Made by a program: the position numbers and the translations under genes. Shown piece after piece: positions 5,643 to 9,695 of a DNA stretch of 9,695 nt (position 1 is the first letter of the stretch; each line of letters opens with the position of its first letter). The stretch covers positions 1-9,695 of the forward strand of contig DMPF01000202.1 in the NCBI GenBank assembly GCA_003456095.1, read 5' to 3'. The notes below the pieces were generated by a model that did not search any database, was not told where the DNA came from, and saw nothing but the letters and a program-made list of their open reading frames with translations. Source of the stretch: Bacillota bacterium (GTDB taxonomy: Bacteria; Bacillota; Dethiobacteria; DTU022; UBA8154).

Positions 5643-6268
5643 GGTCTATTGAAGCAAGCGGCAAAACTGTGGAAGAAGCGCTGCAGGAGGGGATACAAAA
5701 ACTGGGCGTGCGCAAGGATAATGTGGCGGTTGAGGTTTTGAGCGAAGACTCAACCGGTCTTTTTAAAATATTGGCAAATAAGCCGGCCAGGATTAAAATT
5801 ACGGTAATGCGCGATCCCGTAAGTTTGGTGCGGGAGTTTTTGCAGGGACTGCTGCGACTCAGCAGTGTGGATGGTGAAGTTGTTATTGTCAAAGAGGAAG
5901 AAGGATGCATCCATGTTGCGATAAACGGTTCCCGTTTGGGTATGCTCATCGGCAAACGGGGTAATACGCTGAATGCTCTGCAATACCTGTGTAACGTGGC
6001 GTTGCGCCGGAACTTCATCGCTGAAAGGAAGCAGGTTTTGCTTGACGTGGGAAATTACCGCACACGCCGGGAGGAGAGCCTGGAAAAGCTCGCGGCAAAT
6101 ATGGCCGATAAGGCTAAGCGGACAAACAGGGAAGTTTCGCTTGAACCGATGCCCCCTCAGGAGAGGCGTATTATTCACCTGGCGCTGAAAGACCATGAAC
6201 AGGTGGACACTTACAGTAAAGGTGAAGAACCTTTTCGTAAAGTTGTAATCATACCGCGCCCGCGCTAG
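5639..6268 (+). CDS. jag: RNA-binding protein Jag/KhpB (Jag-N, KH, R3H)
   Basis: A 209-residue single-stranded RNA-binding protein, usually encoded after yidC; in Gram-positives the KhpB/EloR homologue is linked to cell elongation and sporulation-associated RNA control. Jag-N domain about 1-52 (SIEASGKTVEEALQEGIQKLG), KH domain about 75-145 with GKRG at 105-108 followed by NTLNALQYL, and R3H about 150-209 with MPPQERRIIH (171-180) and the final FRKVVIIPR. Its ATG overlaps the yidC TGA (ATGA at 5639-5642), with AAGGA 4 nt upstream, so it is coupled to yidC. The usual glycine-rich turn of Jag-N is changed to GLFKILANK, a mild divergence. It is the last gene before a strong terminator. Confidence 0.95.
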   Translation: MRSIEASGKTVEEALQEGIQKLGVRKDNVAVEVLSEDSTGLFKILANKPARIKITVMRDPVSLVREFLQGLLRLSSVDGEVVIVKEEEGCIHVAINGSRLGMLIGKRGNTLNALQYLCNVALRRNFIAERKQVLLDVGNYRTRREESLEKLAANMADKAKRTNREVSLEPMPPQERRIIHLALKDHEQVDTYSKGEEPFRKVVIIPRPR

Positions 6269-6280
6269 ATTAAAAAAAGG

Positions 6281-6316
6281 GCCGCATCGCTCCAGGTAGA
6301 GCAGATGCGGCTTTTT
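6281..6316 (+). terminator. Intrinsic terminator after jag
   Basis: GCCGCATC-GCTC (6281-6292) pairs with GAGC-A-GATGCGGC (6299-6311), a 12-bp stem with one bulged A and a CAGGTA loop, followed by TTTTT (6312-6316). An A-run at 6272-6278 precedes it, so it could also work on the minus strand. It starts 12 nt after the jag stop and closes the rpmH-jag operon. mnmE would then need its own promoter or read-through. Confidence 0.85.
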
Positions 6317-6357
6317 GCCTTTCGGAGAAGCTGAAGGTTGTTTGGAGGTTTGACAAT

Positions 6358-7779
6358 TTGGCAGATCTAAACAATGACACCATTGCGGCTATCGCCACGC
6401 CTCCCGGGCAGGGCGGCATCGGTATTATACGCATAAGTGGCGCGGGAAGCTTTGCGGTGGGGCAGCTTATATTTGTACGGGCCGGGAAGGGAGAAAATGC
6501 CGGCAAAAAGTTTGGAGAAAACTACCAACCAAAAGCGCGGCGACTGTATTTCGGTTATATTGTGGATATGGAGGGCAGGGAGCTGGACGAAGTCTTAATC
6601 AGCTTTATGCCCGCCCCTTATACGTATACCTGTGAGGATGTGGTGGAGATAAACGCCCATGGGGGAGTTGTCCCCCTGGGAAATATCCTGAAGCTAATCA
6701 ATGGAATGGGCGTTCGCCTCGCTGAACCAGGTGAATTTACGAAAAGGGCTTATTTAAACGGCCGCATTGATCTGCTGCAGGCGGAAAGCGTAATGGCTGT
6801 AATCAATGCCCGCTCCGCGAAAGGGCTCTATTCTTCCATGCAGGGGTTAAAGGGATCTCTTTCACGGGAGCTGTCACAGCTGGGCGAAGCACTGCTCGGC
6901 CTGCTGGCGGCGATTGCCGCAGATGCTGATTTCCCTCTTGATGATCTACAACCGGTGGACTATTGCCGTTTGCAGGAAAGGGTGGAGAGGCTGCGGGAAA
7001 CGGGGGTCTTGCTGCGACGGCGTGGTGCGCGGGGTCGTATCCTGCAGGAGGGGCTAAAGACAGTAATCGCCGGCAAGCCGAATGTGGGGAAGTCTTCATT
7101 GTACAATTTGTTGTTGAATGAGGACCGGGCCATTGTTACCGCCGTTCCGGGAACGACCAGGGATCTTTTGACCGATTTTATTAATTTAAGAGGTATACCC
7201 CTGCGCTTAATGGATACGGCAGGACTGCGCCGCTACGGCGACGCGGTGGAACAAATCGGCATGGAATATTCTCGCCGCGCCATTGACAGCGGAGACCTGA
7301 TTCTTTTTATGGTGGATCTTGCATACGGTATCGATCGTGAAGATATATGGGTTTATGAAAATCTGCCCCGGGGAAAGGGGCAGGCGTTGATTGTGATCGG
7401 CAATAAAATTGACCGCCCTCGCCTGGTGACATCAGAGGCGCTGTCCTCTTTTTTCCCGGAGGAAGAGGTTGTGGAGATATCCGCGATGACGGGTGCAGGC
7501 ATGGAAGACCTGGAGGAAGCGATCGTCCGGCAGACCTTTTCCGGTGAGGTGGGCGGTGCGGAGGAAGCCTTGGTGCTGGCTGCCCGCCAGGCTTTGATTC
7601 TTGATGAATTGGTTTCATCCCTCGACGATGCGGCAGCCGCCCTGGCGGACGGTTACCCCCTTGATGTGGTTGCCATTGACCTGCAGCAGGCATATGCAAA
7701 GCTGCAAAACCTGTTCGGCAAAGAGCTGCCAGGCGATCTCCTGGATCATATTTTCCGTAACTTTTGCATTGGGAAGTAG
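6358..7779 (+). CDS. mnmE: tRNA modification GTPase MnmE
   Basis: A 473-residue GTPase that with MnmG builds the 5-carboxymethylaminomethyl (or aminomethyl) group on U34 of certain tRNAs. The N-terminal folate-binding domain starts NDTIAAIATPPGQGGIGIIRISG. The helical domain holds the EPGEFTKRAYLNGRIDLLQAE signature. The G domain has GKPNVGKSS (239-247, with K+-loop Asn242, Lys245 and Ser246), PGTTRD, DTAGLR, the catalytic Glu298 (VEQIG, aligned with E. coli Glu282), and NKID. The protein ends FCIGK with the conserved Cys470. The TTG at 6358 is the start: GGAGGT (6344-6349) is 8 nt upstream and the N-terminus is canonical. Its usual partner gene mnmG is not next to it; rsmG follows after 36 nt. 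No catalytic residue appears lost. Confidence 0.97.
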   Translation: MADLNNDTIAAIATPPGQGGIGIIRISGAGSFAVGQLIFVRAGKGENAGKKFGENYQPKARRLYFGYIVDMEGRELDEVLISFMPAPYTYTCEDVVEINAHGGVVPLGNILKLINGMGVRLAEPGEFTKRAYLNGRIDLLQAESVMAVINARSAKGLYSSMQGLKGSLSRELSQLGEALLGLLAAIAADADFPLDDLQPVDYCRLQERVERLRETGVLLRRRGARGRILQEGLKTVIAGKPNVGKSSLYNLLLNEDRAIVTAVPGTTRDLLTDFINLRGIPLRLMDTAGLRRYGDAVEQIGMEYSRRAIDSGDLILFMVDLAYGIDREDIWVYENLPRGKGQALIVIGNKIDRPRLVTSEALSSFFPEEEVVEISAMTGAGMEDLEEAIVRQTFSGEVGGAEEALVLAARQALILDELVSSLDDAAAALADGYPLDVVAIDLQQAYAKLQNLFGKELPGDLLDHIFRNFCIGK

Positions 7780-7815
7780 CCCAGTATAAACGAAGAGGAC
7801 GGAGCCTTTAACGGC

Positions 7816-8535
7816 ATGGATAGCTACAAAATCAGAAGTGCTGCACACGCCTCAGGCATCCGGTTGGATGCGGAGCAGTCTGAACAGCTGGCAATTTATG
7901 GTGATCTGCTGCTGGCGGAAAACAAAAAATATAATCTTACCCGCATATCCGGTGAGGAGGAGCTGGTCTACGAGCACTTTATCGATTCCTGCTACGGTGT
8001 GGCTATTGCCGGCAGGTCCGGGGCAGCGGAACTGCTAGACCTGGGTAGCGGTGCAGGTTTCCCGGGAGTACCAATTAAGATATTTTGTCCTCAATTAAAA
8101 CTTTACCTTTTGGAAGCTTCCCGGAAAAAAATTGCCTTCCTACAGCTGCTTGCTCAAAAGTTGGCGCTGAAAGAGGTTTTTTTTCTGCAGGGAAGGGCAG
8201 AAGAAATTGGGCGGAGAGAAGGGCGCGAGGCTTACGCATGGGTGACTGCCCGCGCAGTTGCGCCGCTGATGGTGCTGGCGGAGCTTGCGCTTCCCTTGGT
8301 GCGCCGGGGCGGATATTTTTGGGCGTTTAAAGGTCCGGCGGCTGGATTAGAGTTAAAGGAGGCGGAGGAGATCATTGCCCGCTGCGGCGGGGTTTTACTT
8401 GAAGAGATCTCCTACCGGTTGCCGCCCCGGGGCAGGGAGCGGCACATCCTGATCTTTGAAAAAGTAGAAGAAGCGGAAGACCGTTTTCCGCGAAGGGTTG
8501 GTATACCGCAGAAAAGACCCTTGCGCAAGCTGTAA
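7816..8535 (+). CDS. rsmG: 16S rRNA (guanine-N7) methyltransferase RsmG
   Basis: A 239-residue SAM-dependent methyltransferase that makes m7G in the 530 loop of 16S rRNA; its loss gives low-level streptomycin resistance in several bacteria. Family marks are YNLTRI (39-44), the SAM-binding motif LLDLGSGAGFPGVPI (73-87), LLEASRKKIAFL (98-109), VTARAVAPL (143-151) and the closing RERHILIFEK. Length is normal. The ATG at 7816 has GGAG (7801-7804) somewhat far upstream (11 nt). It follows mnmE by 36 nt and is probably cotranscribed with it. In most Firmicutes mnmG separates the two. After its stop there are 156 nt before noc, without a clear terminator. Confidence 0.95.
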   Translation: MDSYKIRSAAHASGIRLDAEQSEQLAIYGDLLLAENKKYNLTRISGEEELVYEHFIDSCYGVAIAGRSGAAELLDLGSGAGFPGVPIKIFCPQLKLYLLEASRKKIAFLQLLAQKLALKEVFFLQGRAEEIGRREGREAYAWVTARAVAPLMVLAELALPLVRRGGYFWAFKGPAAGLELKEAEEIIARCGGVLLEEISYRLPPRGRERHILIFEKVEEAEDRFPRRVGIPQKRPLRKL

Positions 8536-8639
8536 TAAGCGGGTGTCTTTTAATGCTCCCGGCAGCACGGGGCGGGCATCCTGCAACCCGGAGCGAAATA
8601 CTGTAGAAAGATATTTTTTTAGAAGGGAAAATATACTGC

Positions 8640-8668
8640 TTGTCGAAATATTTTACATAAATTATTCT
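8640..8668 (+). promoter_or_regulatory. Candidate promoter for noc-soj
   Basis: TTGTCG (8640-8645), a 17-bp spacer and TATTCT (8663-8668) match the sigma-A consensus at 4 of 6 positions in each box. The site is in an AT-rich patch of the rsmG-noc gap and would give a short leader of about 17 nt before the noc start. Modest match, so tentative. Confidence 0.35.
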
Positions 8669-8691
8669 ATTTACCCGGGGTGAGGCAGGAG

Positions 8692-9552
8692 ATGATTGAT
8701 TTGCGGGGAAAGTTCAGTGGGCCGGGGCATAGGCTGGAGACGGCGGAGGAGGTAAAAAATATATCTCTGCAGTTGGTCCGCAGCAACCGCTATCAACCAC
8801 GGGAGTACTTTGACCAGGGGAAAATACAGGAACTGGCCCAGTCGATTAAAACATATGGTATGCTGCAACCAATTATTGTTATCCGTGATGAAGATGGCTA
8901 CAGTATAGTTGCCGGTGAGCGGCGTTATCAGGCATGTAAACTGCTCAAATGGCAGGAGATACCGGCGATAATCCGGGATTACCGGGGCAGTTCGCTTGCT
9001 GCCGTCACGCTGATCGAAAATTTGCAGCGCGAAAACCTTAATATCATCGAAGAGGCACAGGGATATAAACGGCTGATTGAAGAATTTAACCTGACGCAGG
9101 AAGTGCTGGCGCAGCGGTTGGGTAAAAGCCAGTCTACCATCGCCAACAAACTGCGCCTCCTCAAGCTGCCTGCAGAGATAAAAAATCTGCTGGCAGAGGG
9201 GAGGATTACGGAGCGGCATGCCCGCCCCCTATTAAAACTGGATTCTATCACAAAACAGCAGCAGGCTATGGAGATAATTTTAAAGAAAAATCTTAATGTG
9301 AGCGAGACGGAGGAGATGGTCAGCAAACTGACGGAAGCGCAGCAGAGAGGCCCGACAGAAAAGCGCAGCACCAGGGTGATTGTCAGAGACCTGCGCATTT
9401 TTGTCAATACGATTAAGCAGGCGGTGCAGGTGATCCGTCAGGCCGGACTTAACCCGGCAATGCTGGAGGTGGAAAAGGAGGACTGCTGGGAGATTGTGAT
9501 CAGCCTCCCCAAAGCCGCCGTGCGGAACAGTAAGGAAACCGACAGAAAATAA
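8692..9552 (+). CDS. noc: Nucleoid occlusion protein Noc (ParB/Spo0J-like CTPase)
   Basis: A 286-residue ParB-family DNA clamp. Noc binds its own sites across the chromosome, spreads with CTP, and stops FtsZ assembly over the nucleoid. CTP-binding motifs: GERRY (75-79) and ENLQR (109-113). The helix-turn-helix LTQEVLAQRLGKSQSTIANKLRLLKLP ends at 160. Gln147, Lys153 and Arg175 (in ITERHAR) occupy positions where Noc differs from ParB (Arg, Thr, Gly in Caulobacter ParB), so Noc specificity is favoured. The C-terminal dimer block reads VRDLRIFVNTIKQAVQVIRQAGLN. The ATG at 8692 is chosen because GGGGTGA (8677-8683) lies 8 nt upstream; a GTG at 8680 falls inside it. The N-terminus (MIDLRGKFSG) is where Bacillus Noc has a membrane-targeting helix; similarity there is unclear. 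Position before soj agrees with Noc. Confidence 0.85.
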   Translation: MIDLRGKFSGPGHRLETAEEVKNISLQLVRSNRYQPREYFDQGKIQELAQSIKTYGMLQPIIVIRDEDGYSIVAGERRYQACKLLKWQEIPAIIRDYRGSSLAAVTLIENLQRENLNIIEEAQGYKRLIEEFNLTQEVLAQRLGKSQSTIANKLRLLKLPAEIKNLLAEGRITERHARPLLKLDSITKQQQAMEIILKKNLNVSETEEMVSKLTEAQQRGPTEKRSTRVIVRDLRIFVNTIKQAVQVIRQAGLNPAMLEVEKEDCWEIVISLPKAAVRNSKETDRK

Positions 9553-9585
9553 GAAAATACATGTTGCCTTGACGGGGTGAAAAAC

Positions 9586-9695
9586 TTGCAGGGAGTAATT
9601 GCCGTAGCCAACCAAAAAGGAGGCGTAGGCAAAACAACAACGGCAGTTAATCTAAGTGCTTATCTGGCTTCCTTTGGCAAAAAAGTTTTGCTTTT
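9586..9695 (+). CDS. soj: ParA-family ATPase Soj (5' end, cut by the right edge)
   Basis: The first 36 full codons of a chromosomal ParA. The product begins [18 protein letters not shown], with the deviant Walker A KGGVGKTT (two Lys) near residues 11-18, then [17 protein letters not shown]. Soj moves or condenses ParB-bound origins and regulates DnaA. The TTG at 9586 is preferred, since GGGGTGA (9574-9580) lies 5 nt upstream. The in-frame GTG at 9577 lies inside that site and would add three residues. It follows noc by 33 nt, so the two are probably cotranscribed. A parB/spo0J gene is expected next, outside the window. Confidence 0.93.
   Translation, partial: MQGVIAVANQKGGVGKTTTAVNLSAYLASFGKKVLL

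Noticed and set aside
6856..6871. parS-like TCTTTCACGGGAGCTG in mnmE
   Set aside because: Only 10 of 16 positions match parS (TGTTTCACGTGAAACA) and the right half is lost; it lies in conserved coding sequence. Half-sites at 3761-3768 (GTGAAACA) and 4428 (TTTCAC) were rejected likewise.
7143..7155. CGTTCCGGGAACG odd-length palindrome in mnmE
   Set aside because: It encodes the conserved VPGTTRD switch motif and has a one-base centre; coding constraint explains it.
8498..8683. 61-codon plus-strand frame across the rsmG end and the gap before noc
   Set aside because: Starts inside rsmG in another frame, low-complexity composition, no good ribosome-binding site, and it would cover the noc promoter region.
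8536..8691. Terminator or hairpin after rsmG
   Set aside because: Only short GC pairings and a weak AT-only stem (ATATTTT/AAAATAT at 8611-8634) are present, without a stem-plus-T-run structure.

Overview
The window is a bacterial chromosome segment at the replication-origin locus, almost certainly from an anaerobic Firmicute (Clostridia-like; genus not determinable by eye). The evidence is the classic gene string around dnaA: dnaA pointing left, then rpmH-rnpA-yidD-yidC-jag-mnmE-rsmG-noc-soj all pointing right. Strong GGAGG/GGGGTGA ribosome-binding sites, TTG starts and a Noc-type ParB paralogue agree with this. dnaA and its upstream DNA are very AT-rich (about one-third or less G+C in lines I counted). 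The genes to the right are near 50-57% G+C.

Layout. 1-790 (minus): first 263 codons of dnaA, cut by the left edge. 791-1052: divergent intergenic region with a good dnaA promoter, two one-mismatch DnaA boxes and a 34-bp stretch with a single G/C, so a candidate part of oriC. 1053-3722: an 889-residue P2-type cation ATPase (probably Ca2+), which is not a usual member of this locus and separates dnaA from rpmH. 3722-3865: a possible 47-residue membrane-peptide ORF that overlaps both neighbours and contains the likely rpmH promoter. 3868-6268: rpmH, rnpA, yidD, yidC and jag, tightly packed with overlapping stop/start codons and closed by a strong intrinsic terminator (6281-6316). 6358-8535: mnmE and rsmG, directly adjacent with no mnmG between them. 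8692-9695: noc and the first 36 full codons of soj (parA), cut by the right edge.

How it fits together. DnaA starts replication. Soj and Noc link origin segregation, initiation control and division-site placement. RpmH, RnpA, YidD, YidC and Jag form the ribosome/RNase P/membrane-insertion/RNA-binding operon. MnmE and RsmG modify tRNA and 16S rRNA. Everything right of dnaA is co-oriented away from the presumed origin.

I see no mobile element, CRISPR array, tRNA or rRNA, and no clearly new multi-gene system. The points worth a second look are departures from a conserved plan: the ATPase insertion with a one-site ion-binding signature, the loss of mnmG from its usual slot, Asn in place of the conserved groove Arg/Lys of YidC, a His in the RNR motif of RnpA, two possible overlapping small ORFs, and palindromes between yidD and yidC.
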